Positions 44,734-53,968 of a stretch of 64,000 nt of DNA are shown piece after piece. Within the stretch, counting starts at the first letter, position 1, and every line of letters begins with the position of its first letter. The notes under the pieces are model-generated. The model made no database searches and was not told where the DNA came from. It was given only the letters and a program-made list of their open reading frames with translations. The stretch is from positions 1-64,000 of the forward strand of contig MTOU01000012.1 of NCBI GenBank assembly GCA_002011745.1. The letters run 5' to 3'. This stretch comes from Nitrospirae bacterium JdFR-85 (GTDB taxonomy: Bacteria > Nitrospirota > Thermodesulfovibrionia > Thermodesulfovibrionales > JdFR-85). Made by a program: the position numbers and the translations under genes.

Positions 44734-47106
44734 TTAATTTCCATCTATTCCTTGTATAACTCTATAGGCATCACAGGTTATGCAGGTACGAATTTTTGTC
44801 TTGAAATCACCCTGTTGTACCCCTTTACACCATGTGCCTTCAATAAGCCAACATCTTTCATCTTCTGAGTTATAGGCAGGACACCTTTCTCTTACTTCTA
44901 TAGGACAATTGGTGATCTGCCAACACCTTTTATTGCTATTATGCGAAATTCTGAAATGGCTAAGTTTATAAGTCAGGTTCTCAACCTCAAGTAGTGTCTC
45001 CTCCGAAAGATTCTTCATTTCAGTGGCAAGTTTAAGGTTCTCAGAGGCTATATGGTTTATACTTTCCATTGCTCTGACTATGGCCTCACCACCAGCCCTC
45101 TGTTCTGTAGTAGCAGAGGCGATCTGTTGAGTCATGCTATTCATTAGCTCTATTGACTGTACCACCTGTCTTATACCTTTTACCTGTTCCTTCACTGCCA
45201 TATTAACTTCATTCACCATCATTTTCATCTTCTCTAAGGCCTCTCTGATCTGTTTCCCTCCCTTTGCCTGTTCCTTTACTGCTATATTTACATCTCTTAC
45301 ATGATTATTCATTGTTTCTATACTGTTCCTTATAATATCTGCACTGTCTGCCTGAGTTTTTACTGCAATTGCAACCTCCTCAGCTGAGTTGTTCATATCT
45401 TCAATGTATCTTATTGCCTGTTCTGCTCCTTTGCTCAGTTCTGATGCAGATCTTGCTATATCAGTCATTATCTCTGAGTTCTCTTTCATTGATGCCACAA
45501 TGCTCTGGAATGCCTCTTTACTGCCCGCTGCTAATGAAATACCAGCCCTTCCTTCATTGAATGTTTCCTCTATTGCCTTTACTGCTGTAGATGTTTCCTG
45601 TTGTACCTGTTTTATCACCTCACTGATCTCTTTTGTGGCTTCCATAGAACGTTCTGCAAGTTTTCTGATCTCTTCTGCGACCACTGCAAAGCCTTTGCCT
45701 GCTTCTCCAGCCCTTGCAGCCTCTATGGCTGCATTCAGTGCCAGAAGATTTGTCTGATCAGCTATTTCATCAATCACTTCCACAATAGAACCTATCTCTT
45801 CAGAACGCCTTCCTAAGCCTTCTATAATAGACATAGCCTTTTCAGTAGCCTTACCCATGTTCTGGAGGCTCTCGATTCCTTTATATATGGACATACCTCC
45901 CTTTTCAGCCTCCTCATAAGCCCGTCTGCTTAATGTACTGGCACCCTCTATCTTTTTTGCCACCTCCTGAATAGTGTAGATCATTTCATTGATTATATCT
46001 GATGTGTCAGAAACTAAATGTTTCAGGGAATCTGTGCTCTTTGCTATCTGTTCTATAGAGATAAGAAGGTTTTCAACAGTTAAGGAAGTATCATTAACTG
46101 CCTCTGTCATTGATGAGGCATTCTTAGCAGTATCCTCAATAGAGGATATCATCTCTTCTACAGTTGCAGATACTTCTTCTACTGAGATGGCCATATTATC
46201 AGCATTCTTCCCCACCTGCTCTACTGATACAGCCATCTCATTAACAGTTGCAGAGGTTTCTTCTACATTTATTGCTAAGGCTTCTGTATTTTTAGCTACT
46301 TCAGAAATGGATGCAGCAATCTGTTCAATTGAGGATGTGGTCTGCTCCGTTGCAGAGGCCTCCTGATGCACACCATCGGCTATCCGGTTTGAGCTTTTAA
46401 CCACATTTTCTGTTTTTAAGGCTATATGATATGACGAGGTTATGACACGAGAGATTAAATCTCTCAGTTTTTTTACAAGATTGTTAAAGGCAAAGGCCAT
46501 TCCACCCATTTCGTCAGAGGAATTTAAGGATACCTCTGCTGTAAGATCACCTTCTTCTGCATGGTTTATCACCTCATTCATTGTCTCAATCGGCTTTATT
46601 ATAAGCCTATTCAGAAGAAACAGTAGCAGAGCAGATGAAAGGGTAAGAGCACCAAGCATCATGACAAAAGTCTTTGTTATATTTTTTTTCAACATTCCAT
46701 GAGCCTCTTCTAAGGAATAACCAATAATTACATTTCCTGCTTTATCTCCTGCAACAATAATAGGTGTCTTTACCTCAATATAGTGTTTGTCAGATCGTGT
46801 CTTTTTCCTTTCTCTTAGAAGATTGCCTTCCTTCCCGACAACCTTGATATAAAGAATTTCTTTTTCCTCCATCACCTTCTGTATTGTTTTGTCCAGAAAG
46901 GTAAAATCCATAGTAAGAAGAGTATAAGCTCCCACACCGCTTATCAATCTACCAATTGTAGCAACCCTTTCTTCTGCTTCTCTCTTAGTTTCTTTGTACT
47001 GATTCCAGTAATAATAACCCCAGATTAAACTCAGAATTACAGCCAAAAGACCAACCACCAATATACTTATTTTTGATTTCAGACTCTGCAATCGAACTCC
47101 TTTCAT
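44734..47106 (-). CDS. Methyl-accepting chemotaxis protein with C-terminal seven-Cys domain
   Basis: A 790-residue chemoreceptor. Order: TM (about 13-35), a periplasmic domain of about 110 residues, TM (about 150-170), HAMP, long coiled coil, and a signalling tip with [19 protein letters not shown]. The last 60 residues form a seven-cysteine block with [22 protein letters not shown] and CITCDAY, closely matching the kinase at 38.8 kb and the small protein at 61.1 kb. ATG at 47106 is preferred because GGAGG lies just before it, within an in-frame extension from 47118. It follows a periplasmic binding protein gene. Confidence 0.93.
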   Translation of the reverse strand: MKGVRLQSLKSKISILVVGLLAVILSLIWGYYYWNQYKETKREAEERVATIGRLISGVGAYTLLTMDFTFLDKTIQKVMEEKEILYIKVVGKEGNLLRERKKTRSDKHYIEVKTPIIVAGDKAGNVIIGYSLEEAHGMLKKNITKTFVMMLGALTLSSALLLFLLNRLIIKPIETMNEVINHAEEGDLTAEVSLNSSDEMGGMAFAFNNLVKKLRDLISRVITSSYHIALKTENVVKSSNRIADGVHQEASATEQTTSSIEQIAASISEVAKNTEALAINVEETSATVNEMAVSVEQVGKNADNMAISVEEVSATVEEMISSIEDTAKNASSMTEAVNDTSLTVENLLISIEQIAKSTDSLKHLVSDTSDIINEMIYTIQEVAKKIEGASTLSRRAYEEAEKGGMSIYKGIESLQNMGKATEKAMSIIEGLGRRSEEIGSIVEVIDEIADQTNLLALNAAIEAARAGEAGKGFAVVAEEIRKLAERSMEATKEISEVIKQVQQETSTAVKAIEETFNEGRAGISLAAGSKEAFQSIVASMKENSEIMTDIARSASELSKGAEQAIRYIEDMNNSAEEVAIAVKTQADSADIIRNSIETMNNHVRDVNIAVKEQAKGGKQIREALEKMKMMVNEVNMAVKEQVKGIRQVVQSIELMNSMTQQIASATTEQRAGGEAIVRAMESINHIASENLKLATEMKNLSEETLLEVENLTYKLSHFRISHNSNKRCWQITNCPIEVRERCPAYNSEDERCWLIEGTWCKGVQQGDFKTKIRTCITCDAYRVIQGIDGN

Positions 47107-47121
47107 GATAACCTCCATATT

Positions 47122-47913
47122 TTATTTAACTCTTACAAAACCATTCTTTTCTATGAGGGCTTGACCTATTTCAGAAAGCATAAACTCTATAAATTTCTTT
47201 GCCTTTCCAGTTGCAGGTCCTTTTGTAACAAGATTTATTTCTCTTACAACTTTGTATTTTTTGGTTTTTATATTTTCAGAAGTTGGTGCTACTCCATCTA
47301 CTTTTATAATTTTTACTTTCTGTTTATCGATTACTGCAGTGGCAAGAGGACCAATGGCTCCAGGTATATTTTTTACTGTTTCACTCAATGTTTCCATTGG
47401 TGAAATAATAGCTTTTTTCACATAAGGTTCACCGTTCATTACTATTTTCCGGAACTCTTCTCTACAGGCACATCCAGGTGTGCTTGTTACTACTTTAATT
47501 GGAAGATTGGGGCCACCCACTGCTTTCCAGTTTCTGATTTTACCAGTCATGATATCTTTTAACTGTTGTTTAGTAAGATTATCAATAGGAATATCTTTAT
47601 GAGCCACTACTCCAATTGCTCCATACCCTATGGTATAGGGTACAAGGCCTTTTTTTAATTCTTCTTCTTTCAACTCTCTGGAAACTCCTCCTATATCTAT
47701 AATTCCTGCAAGAGTGGCCTTAATACCTGCTAAAGAGCCACCTCCACTTAGGCCGATTTTTATTCCCGTTTTTCTTTCAAATAGAGGAACGGCCTTCTTC
47801 ATAATTCCTTCCAAGATAGTGACTGAACCTCCATATTTCAGGTCTACTGCTACTGCAACTGTTGAATATAGGAGAATAAAGATCGTTCCTATTATTAAAA
47901 CTACTCCTTTCAT
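47122..47913 (-). CDS. PstS-like periplasmic substrate-binding protein
   Basis: A 263-residue secreted protein. The signal peptide (about 1-22, ending VAVA) is followed by a PBP type 2 phosphate-binding-like fold (LSGGGSLAGIKATLAGIIDIG, ELKEEELKKGLVPYTI). The loop that is usually SGSGTR in PstS reads TPGCACREEF here, with two cysteines. No transporter permease or ATPase genes adjoin, and it sits between cheW and the receptor. A role as ligand-presenting partner of that receptor is likely but inferred. Confidence 0.88.
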   Translation of the reverse strand: MKGVVLIIGTIFILLYSTVAVAVDLKYGGSVTILEGIMKKAVPLFERKTGIKIGLSGGGSLAGIKATLAGIIDIGGVSRELKEEELKKGLVPYTIGYGAIGVVAHKDIPIDNLTKQQLKDIMTGKIRNWKAVGGPNLPIKVVTSTPGCACREEFRKIVMNGEPYVKKAIISPMETLSETVKNIPGAIGPLATAVIDKQKVKIIKVDGVAPTSENIKTKKYKVVREINLVTKGPATGKAKKFIEFMLSEIGQALIEKNGFVRVK

Positions 47914-47936
47914 TTCAGTTTCCTCCTTAACTGAAT

Positions 47937-48464
47937 TTATGAGAAGTTTTGTTCACTTTCCTGCCATCTACTTTTATTTTCATTTCTAAAAAGCTTTTCG
48001 AGATCCAAAATAATGATGATTCCTTTAGAGGTTTTTCCTACTCCTATTATATAATCTGTATCTATATCAAGTACTTCATCTGGAGCTGGTTCAACAGCAC
48101 CAGAAGGAAGTTTCATAACATGTGAGACTGCATCGACAAGAAGTCCAATAATTTTATTACCAATCTCTGCAACAATAATCCTTGAAGATTTTGTTAGTTC
48201 CCTGTCAGGCAGTCCAAGCCTTTTCCTAAGATTTAGAACAGGTAGTATCCTTCCTCTCAGGTTTATCACACCTTCCATATAGTGAGGAGAGTTCGGGACC
48301 CTTGTTATATTCCCAACTCTTATTATCTCTTGTACCTGTGTTATAGGCACACCATATTCTTCATTAAGAGAAAATACAACAATCTGGAGTTCTTCCTCTG
48401 ATTTTTCGATCTCAGACAGAATCTCTTCAGCAAGTCCTGAAGGTGGCAGTGTTATCTTAGACAT
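47937..48464 (-). CDS. cheW: Chemotaxis coupling protein CheW
   Basis: A 175-residue SH3-like adaptor that links receptors to CheA. Core motifs are VFSLNEEYGVPITQVQEIIRV, VINLRGRILPVLNLR and GLLVDAVSHVM. Its start overlaps the cheA end by 8 bases. An N-terminal extension of about 25 residues is present. Confidence 0.95.
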   Translation of the reverse strand: MSKITLPPSGLAEEILSEIEKSEEELQIVVFSLNEEYGVPITQVQEIIRVGNITRVPNSPHYMEGVINLRGRILPVLNLRKRLGLPDRELTKSSRIIVAEIGNKIIGLLVDAVSHVMKLPSGAVEPAPDEVLDIDTDYIIGVGKTSKGIIIILDLEKLFRNENKSRWQESEQNFS

Positions 48465-50070
48465 CTAATGTCCTCCTTTTCTCAAAGAATGTTGAGATGT
48501 CTATTATCAGTACTATTCTTCCATCTCCTAAAATAGAGGCACCTACTATGCCTTGGGTCTTGCCAATAGAATCATCCAGTGGCTTTATAACTATCTCCTG
48601 TTGTCCTCTTAGTCTGTCCACTGTTATAGCAAGACGTTTATCAGCTTTACTGAGTATAACGAGATAAAATCTCCTCTGTCTTCTGGTGTTTATTCCAAAA
48701 AATCTGTCGAGCCTTATAACAGGCAAAAGTTTTTCTCTAAATTTTATAACCTCATGATTGTTTATATAGTGAAGGTCCTCTTCTTTGACCTTTATTGTCT
48801 CATCTACTGCGCTCATAGGTATAGCATATATTTCATCCCCGATCTCTGCCATAAGAGCAGGGATTATGGCGAGACTAAGGGGCAATTTGATAATAAAGGT
48901 TGTCCCTTTCCCAGCAGAGGAGTCAACTATTACATGGCCATTCAGTCGAGTTATATTTCTATTCACCACGTCAAGACCCACCCCTCTGCCCGAGATTTCT
49001 GTAGCCTCTTCTTTGGTACTAAAGCCTGGAGAAAAGATAAGAGAAAGAAGAGATTCTCTGTCAGGAAGTGTGTCAGGACTTATTAGTCCCTTCTCAATAG
49101 CCTTCTTTTTTATCTCTTCTATATCTATACCCCTGCCATCATCTGAGACCTTTATAACTATGTAGTTTGATTCCTGGAAGGCTGATAGGGTGAGCTTACC
49201 AGTAGGTGGTTTGCCTTTTTTTACTCTCTCATCAGGTGGTTCTATTCCATGATCAATCGCATTTCTTATCATATGTAGAAGTGGCTCACCCAGTTCATCT
49301 ATAACTGTCTTGTCAAGTTCTGTATCCTCTCCCTCAAAAGTGAGTTCTATCTCTTTTCCCTGCTGTCGTGCAAGGTCTCTAACCATTCTGGGGAATTTAC
49401 TGAATACATGTTTTATAGGCAACATCCTTGCCCTCATTATTCCTTCTTGAAGTGCTGAAATTGTTTTGCCCATTATATCGAGGGTGTCCTTCAGCTCTTT
49501 TGCCAGATATTTGTCCTGTATAATCCCTCTCAATTCCGTTTCTATCTGATTTAGCCTTGTTTTATGGATCACGAGCTCTCCCATAAGGTTCAGAAGTTCA
49601 TCGAGACGTTTGAAATCTACTTTTATTGTGTCGGTCTTTGTACCCAGATAAGAGGAGAGTTCTATAGCCTTTTTTTCTCTTTCCTGTGGAACGCCTTTAG
49701 AAAGTCTCTCTATCTTGAGGATATCATCATTAAGGTCAACATCCTGTTCTGGTCTTTTTTCTATTTCCTGCAGGGCCCTTCTTATGACATTAGAACTCTC
49801 AAAAAGGATATCCATCACATCAGAAAAGGTTTTCTCTTTCTCAAGCACTTTCTTTAGAATCTCTTCAACCTTATGAACGTAGGTTTTGAGTGATTCATAC
49901 CCCATCATTCCAGAGTTTCCTTTTAGGGTATGAAGGGCCCTCAGGGTATTCTGAATAACCTCTCTGTTGTAACCCTCCTTCTCCAGAGACAACAGGGCAG
50001 CATCAAAGACTTCCAGATGCCCTTTTGATTCATCGAGATATTCGTTTAAGAGTGCTGAAAAATCCATCAT
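48457..50070 (-). CDS. cheA: Chemotaxis histidine kinase CheA
   Basis: A 537-residue kinase. P1 has the phospho-accepting His47 in RALHTLKGNSGMMG. The P3 dimer helices begin near residue 155, and the P4 ATPase has HMIRNAIDHGIEPP and SGRGVGLDVV. A CheW-like P5 (about 400-530) closes the protein. The short linker between P1 and P3 leaves no room for a full P2 domain, so the response regulators may be phosphorylated without P2 docking. It overlaps cheY by 4 bases. Confidence 0.95.
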   Translation of the reverse strand: MMDFSALLNEYLDESKGHLEVFDAALLSLEKEGYNREVIQNTLRALHTLKGNSGMMGYESLKTYVHKVEEILKKVLEKEKTFSDVMDILFESSNVIRRALQEIEKRPEQDVDLNDDILKIERLSKGVPQEREKKAIELSSYLGTKTDTIKVDFKRLDELLNLMGELVIHKTRLNQIETELRGIIQDKYLAKELKDTLDIMGKTISALQEGIMRARMLPIKHVFSKFPRMVRDLARQQGKEIELTFEGEDTELDKTVIDELGEPLLHMIRNAIDHGIEPPDERVKKGKPPTGKLTLSAFQESNYIVIKVSDDGRGIDIEEIKKKAIEKGLISPDTLPDRESLLSLIFSPGFSTKEEATEISGRGVGLDVVNRNITRLNGHVIVDSSAGKGTTFIIKLPLSLAIIPALMAEIGDEIYAIPMSAVDETIKVKEEDLHYINNHEVIKFREKLLPVIRLDRFFGINTRRQRRFYLVILSKADKRLAITVDRLRGQQEIVIKPLDDSIGKTQGIVGASILGDGRIVLIIDISTFFEKRRTLDV

Positions 50071-50468
50071 TGTTCTGCCTCACCCTTCTTGCCAACCAAT
50101 TTTTCAATTAGACTATGAAGCATCTCTGGTTTAAGAGGTTTTGTGATATACCCCTTTGCTCCAAGTTTGAGCATTTTTAGAGTGTCCTCCTCTCTCCCCT
50201 CTGTGCTTATTACAATCACAGGTATATGCTGAAATCTACCATTTTCTCTGAACTTCTCCATGAATTGGACTCCATTCATTACAGGCATATTAATATCAAG
50301 CAGTATAAGATCAAAATCATTTTCTCTTGAGAGAATCTCCAGAGCTTCCAGACCATTCATTGCATCTACTATCTTACAGTTCTTATAGCGCATAAGCAGA
50401 ATTTTGTACATCTGGTGGACCAGTTTTGAGTCATCCACAATAAGGACCTTATTTAGTGAAACAGCCAT
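50067..50468 (-). CDS. cheY: CheY-like response regulator
   Basis: A 133-residue single receiver domain with acidic residues at VDDSK, phosphorylation site Asp58 in LLDINMPVMNG, and the conserved lysine in YITKPLKPE. It is directly coupled to cheA. No flagellar gene is present, so its output target is unknown. Confidence 0.93.
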   Translation of the reverse strand: MAVSLNKVLIVDDSKLVHQMYKILLMRYKNCKIVDAMNGLEALEILSRENDFDLILLDINMPVMNGVQFMEKFRENGRFQHIPVIVISTEGREEDTLKMLKLGAKGYITKPLKPEMLHSLIEKLVGKKGEAEQ

Positions 50469-50483
50469 TTTTAACCTCCTCTC

Positions 50484-50876
50484 TTATCTGATATTTACTG
50501 GAATACCACACTCCCGAACCTTCAGGAGTAGGTCTTCCATATCAATGGGTTTTTCGTAATACCAGTAGGCACCTCTTCTCAGAGCAGAGTCCCGCATCTC
50601 TTCAGAACCATAGGCTGTCATAATTATCACAGGAGTCTCAGGACTCACCTTTTTGATATAACTTAAAAGTTCAAGTCCTTCTATTCCGTATACACCACTC
50701 AACCGGATATCAGCAATCACAAGGTCAAACTTATACCTCTCTATTGCCTCTTCTGCCTCTTCAATTCTGCTACAAGTAATAACGATAACCTTATTATTGC
50801 TAAGAAGATGAGAAAGACTTAAAAGAATAGAAGGTTCATCATCAACTATTAGTATCTTTTTGAGGTCATTCTTCAT
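50484..50876 (-). CDS. Single-domain response regulator heading the che operon
   Basis: A 130-residue receiver with VDDEP, Asp56 in IADIRLSG and lysine in YYEKPIDME. There is no output domain. It is the first gene after the sigma-54-type promoter and has a strong GGAGGTAG ribosome site. It resembles the receivers of NtrC-type regulators more than CheY. Confidence 0.9.
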   Translation of the reverse strand: MKNDLKKILIVDDEPSILLSLSHLLSNNKVIVITCSRIEEAEEAIERYKFDLVIADIRLSGVYGIEGLELLSYIKKVSPETPVIIMTAYGSEEMRDSALRRGAYWYYEKPIDMEDLLLKVRECGIPVNIR

Positions 50877-50911
50877 GCTACCTCCATAATTCGCTTTTTT
50901 ATGATTTAATA

Positions 50912-50927
50912 AGCAAGAAGAATGCCA
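50912..50927 (-). promoter_or_regulatory. Sigma-54-type promoter of the chemosensory operon
   Basis: On the minus strand TGGCATTCTTCTTGCT matches the -24/-12 consensus with GG and GC at the required 12-base offset. The predicted start is near 50901, leaving a 24-base leader with a good ribosome site. An NtrC-type activator gene lies directly upstream. Confidence 0.75.
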
Positions 50928-50984
50928 GAGCCTAAGATATTGATATTTAAAGAATTTTAAATAAGATGTTTATCTCAGGTGTCC

Positions 50985-51016
50985 GAAAATTGGTCAGAAT
51001 GAATGAAAATCGGTCA
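50985..51016. repeat. Tandem 12-bp direct repeats upstream of the sigma-54 promoter
   Basis: GAAAATTGGTCA (50985-50996) and GAAAATCGGTCA (51005-51016) differ at one base and are spaced exactly 20 bp apart, close to two DNA turns. They lie about 90 and 110 bp upstream of the predicted start, as expected for an activator site. The distal copy overlaps the stop codon of the NtrC-type gene. Confidence 0.6.
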
Positions 51017-52324
51017 ACTGAGGTTATACTGCTTTATTTTTTCGTTCAAAGTAGAGCGAGATATGCCCAAGAGTTGGGCTGCCTTTGTACGATTTTTGCC
51101 TGTGAGCTCAAGAACTTTTTTGATATGGAGGCGTTCTACTTCTTTAAGAGAGAGAGGTTCTGTATCCCTTGAGGATGAGGTCTCTGGTTGCAGTAGCTCA
51201 GGTATCCTTATTACACCTTCAGTGGAGAGGATGGCAGCTCTTTCAAGTACATTTCTGAGTTCTCTTACATTTCCTGGCCAGTGATAGGAACAGAGAATGT
51301 GTATGGTCTCGGTGTCTAAAGGTCTGAATCTTTTATTCATATTTTTTGAGAATTCTTCAATAAAGTACTCCACAAGAAGGGGTATATCTTCTGGTCTTTC
51401 CCTAAGGGGCAGTATCTTAAGAGGCATTACATTTAATCTGTAATAGAGGTCCTCTCTGAAGGTGCCTTTCTTTACACATTCTGCAAGGTCTCTATTGGTA
51501 GCTGCTATAACTCTTACATCTATCTTGATATCCCTTGTACCACCAATTCTTCTGAAGGTCTTGGTTTCAAGTACTCTAAGGAGTTTTGCCTGCACTGGAA
51601 GGGGCATTTCTGCTATTTCATCAAGAAAAATAGTGCCTCCATCTGCTATCTCGAAAAGCCCTTTCTTGGTGGTCTTTGCATCCGTGAATGCACCTGCTTC
51701 ATATCCGAACAGTTCTGTTTCAAAGATATTCACCGGGAGAGATGCACAGTTTATATCTACAAAGGGTTTATCTCCTCTGTTGCTAAGGATATGAATATTT
51801 CTGGCAACAAGCTCTTTTCCTGTACCAGTTTCACCTTCTATTAGTACTGTTGTGGAAGGATTACTTGCCAATAGATTTATAAGATGTATAAGTCCCTGGA
51901 TATGTCTGGACCTTCCGATTATTGGATATGGTCCCTTCTGTAGAAGTTCTTTCTGTTTGAGCTTTCTCGTATCCAGGGCCCTTTCAACAATAATAATAAT
52001 CTCATCAAGATCAACAGGTTTCTGCAGATAATGCTCAGCACCGAGCTTTATGGCCTCTACAGCCTCTTTTATCTCTCCATATCCTGTCATTATAATAATG
52101 GCTATCTCAGGATGTTTGGATTTCAGTTCTTTAAGTATCTCAAGGCCATATATATCAGGCAGCCGCAGATCCAGAAGTACTACATCAGGAAGTTCCTTCA
52201 AGGCAAGATGTAGCCCTTCTCTGCCTGTATAGGCATTTATAAAGTCATAACCTCTTCCTTCAAATAGGGCTTTGAGGCTTAGGGTTATACCCTCTTCATC
52301 TTCAATTAACAGAATAGAGGCCAT
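51014..52324 (-). CDS. NtrC-type sigma-54 response regulator with GAFTDA loop
   Basis: A 436-residue activator: receiver with Asp52 in LLDLRLPDIYG, AAA+ domain with Walker A GETGTGKE and a C-terminal Fis-type helix-turn-helix (TKAAQLLGISRSTLNEKI). The sigma-54 contact loop reads GAFTDA rather than GAFTGA. The ATG at 52324 is chosen because a strong promoter would start transcription at about 52328; the ATG at 52336 lies inside its -10 box. It probably controls the chemosensory operon just downstream (inference). Confidence 0.92.
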   Translation of the reverse strand: MASILLIEDEEGITLSLKALFEGRGYDFINAYTGREGLHLALKELPDVVLLDLRLPDIYGLEILKELKSKHPEIAIIIMTGYGEIKEAVEAIKLGAEHYLQKPVDLDEIIIIVERALDTRKLKQKELLQKGPYPIIGRSRHIQGLIHLINLLASNPSTTVLIEGETGTGKELVARNIHILSNRGDKPFVDINCASLPVNIFETELFGYEAGAFTDAKTTKKGLFEIADGGTIFLDEIAEMPLPVQAKLLRVLETKTFRRIGGTRDIKIDVRVIAATNRDLAECVKKGTFREDLYYRLNVMPLKILPLRERPEDIPLLVEYFIEEFSKNMNKRFRPLDTETIHILCSYHWPGNVRELRNVLERAAILSTEGVIRIPELLQPETSSSRDTEPLSLKEVERLHIKKVLELTGKNRTKAAQLLGISRSTLNEKIKQYNLS

Positions 52325-52334
52325 TTTGAAAATC

Positions 52335-52364
52335 ATTATTTCAGATACAAAGATAATGTGTCAA
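52335..52364 (-). promoter_or_regulatory. Sigma-70 promoter giving a leaderless NtrC-type mRNA
   Basis: On the minus strand a perfect TTGACA (52364-52359), an 18-bp spacer and AATAAT (52340-52335) predict a start at about 52328, four bases before the ATG at 52324. There is no ribosome site. Confidence 0.65.
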
Positions 52365-52448
52365 CTCTATTTGGTTTTAAAGAGTATTACAGAAAGCCCA
52401 TTTGAGTTTTATTTTCTTCAAATCTACCTGAAAGTATGGTGATTGTAG

Positions 52449-52454
52449 TATAAT
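52449..52454 (+). promoter_or_regulatory. -10 box for the carboxylase operon
   Basis: A perfect TATAAT lies 49 bp before the biotin carboxylase ATG; the -35 is weak. A TGTAAA-N5-TTTACA dyad (52474-52490) lies between it and the ribosome site and may be regulatory. Confidence 0.45.
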
Positions 52455-52502
52455 TGTAAGGTTTAACTTCAATTGTAAAAAAACTTTACAGGAGTAAGGT
52501 AA

Positions 52503-53960
52503 ATGAAAAAGAGGATACAGAAGATACTGATTGCGAATAGGGGAGTACCTGCAGTAAGAATAATGCACACCTGTAGGGATAGAAAGATTCCTACAGTGGC
52601 AGTTTATAGTACACCAGACCGTCTTGCACATCATGTATTTATGGCTGATGAGGCTGTACATATTGGAGAGGCACCGCCTTTGGAGTCTTATCTTAATATG
52701 GAAAATATAATAGAGGCTGCTTTAAGTACTGGCTCAGACGCTATTCATCCTGGATGGGGCTTTCTTGCTGAAAATGCAGAATTTGCTCAGATGGTGATTG
52801 ATGCAGGGCTTGTATGGATTGGGCCACCTCCAGATATTATTAGAACAATGGGAGATAAAATACAGGCAAAGAGGCTTGCCCAGAGAGCCAATGTGCCTAC
52901 TATACCAGGTATCAGTGATGTGAAGAAGATAGAGGATATCAAGAGGTGGCTCAGAGAGGAGGATGTACAGTTTCCTATTATGATAAAGGCGGCTGCGGGT
53001 GGAGGCGGAAAAGGGATGGTTAAGGTTGAAAATGAGGAGATGCTTCCGACAGCTTTTTCACAGGCTCGTTCAGAAGCAAAGAAATCCTTTGGAGATGATA
53101 CCCTTCTTGTAGAGAAATATATACAACGGGGTAGGCATATTGAGGTGCAGGTTGTGGCAGATCAGTATGGTAGTGTGGTGCATTTATTCGAAAGAGAATG
53201 TACAATCCAGAGACGGAATCAGAAGATTATTGAAGAGGCTCCCTCTCCAACACTGAACGAAGATCTCCGTACAGAGATATGTTTTACTGCTGTAAGGCTT
53301 ATGAGAGAGATAGGATACCACTCTGCAGGCACAGTAGAGTTTATTTTTGATTCCAGTACCCGTAAATTTTATTTTCTTGAGGTTAACACACGGCTACAGG
53401 TTGAGCATGGTATTACAGAGCTTATAACAGGTCTTGATATCGTCAATATAATGATAGACATAGCAGAAGGGAAACCATTACCTTTTAAACAACTTGACAT
53501 CTATCCTAACCGCTGGGCCTTGGAGGCGAGACTGAATGCAGAAGACCCCAAGACATTTAGTCCTTCTTTTGGGACAATCACAAGGCTCCAGGTTCCCCAT
53601 GGTCCAAATGTAAGAGTTGCTTCAGGTGTAAATGAGGGAGATGATATACCACCCTATTATGACTCACTCTTTATGCTTCTGATGACAGCAGGTGCAAATC
53701 GAAGAGATGCTATTAGGGTCATGGACAGGGCATTAGGCAGGAGTCTGAGAGTGGAAGGGGTTAAGACACTGCAGCCCTTGTTGTTGAGCATTATAAGGCA
53801 TCCCAAGTTTATAGAGGGTGAGTTCTCTACCCGTTTTATTGAAGAACACATGGAGGAGTTGATCTCCATGTTTAAAGAGAGAGACAGTGAGGATGAGGTA
53901 TTAAAAATTGCGAGATATGTAGCAGAGGTATCTGCTCTGGGACCACAGCAATGGATGTGA
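52503..53960 (+). CDS. Biotin carboxylase subunit (pyruvate/2-oxoacid carboxylase type)
   Basis: An ATP-grasp enzyme of 485 residues that carboxylates biotin on its partner. Seen motifs are AAAGGGGKGM (ATP lid), ERECTIQRRNQK and EVNTRLQVEHGITE. The N-terminal loop reads ANRGVPAVRIM where most biotin carboxylases have NRGEIAxR, and EHG replaces the usual EHP. The next gene encodes the carboxyltransferase and biotin carrier, so the pair probably forms a two-subunit pyruvate or 2-oxoglutarate carboxylase. The substrate is not determined by sequence alone. Confidence 0.87.
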   Translation: MKKRIQKILIANRGVPAVRIMHTCRDRKIPTVAVYSTPDRLAHHVFMADEAVHIGEAPPLESYLNMENIIEAALSTGSDAIHPGWGFLAENAEFAQMVIDAGLVWIGPPPDIIRTMGDKIQAKRLAQRANVPTIPGISDVKKIEDIKRWLREEDVQFPIMIKAAAGGGGKGMVKVENEEMLPTAFSQARSEAKKSFGDDTLLVEKYIQRGRHIEVQVVADQYGSVVHLFERECTIQRRNQKIIEEAPSPTLNEDLRTEICFTAVRLMREIGYHSAGTVEFIFDSSTRKFYFLEVNTRLQVEHGITELITGLDIVNIMIDIAEGKPLPFKQLDIYPNRWALEARLNAEDPKTFSPSFGTITRLQVPHGPNVRVASGVNEGDDIPPYYDSLFMLLMTAGANRRDAIRVMDRALGRSLRVEGVKTLQPLLLSIIRHPKFIEGEFSTRFIEEHMEELISMFKERDSEDEVLKIARYVAEVSALGPQQWM

Positions 53961-53968
53961 GGTGAAAG

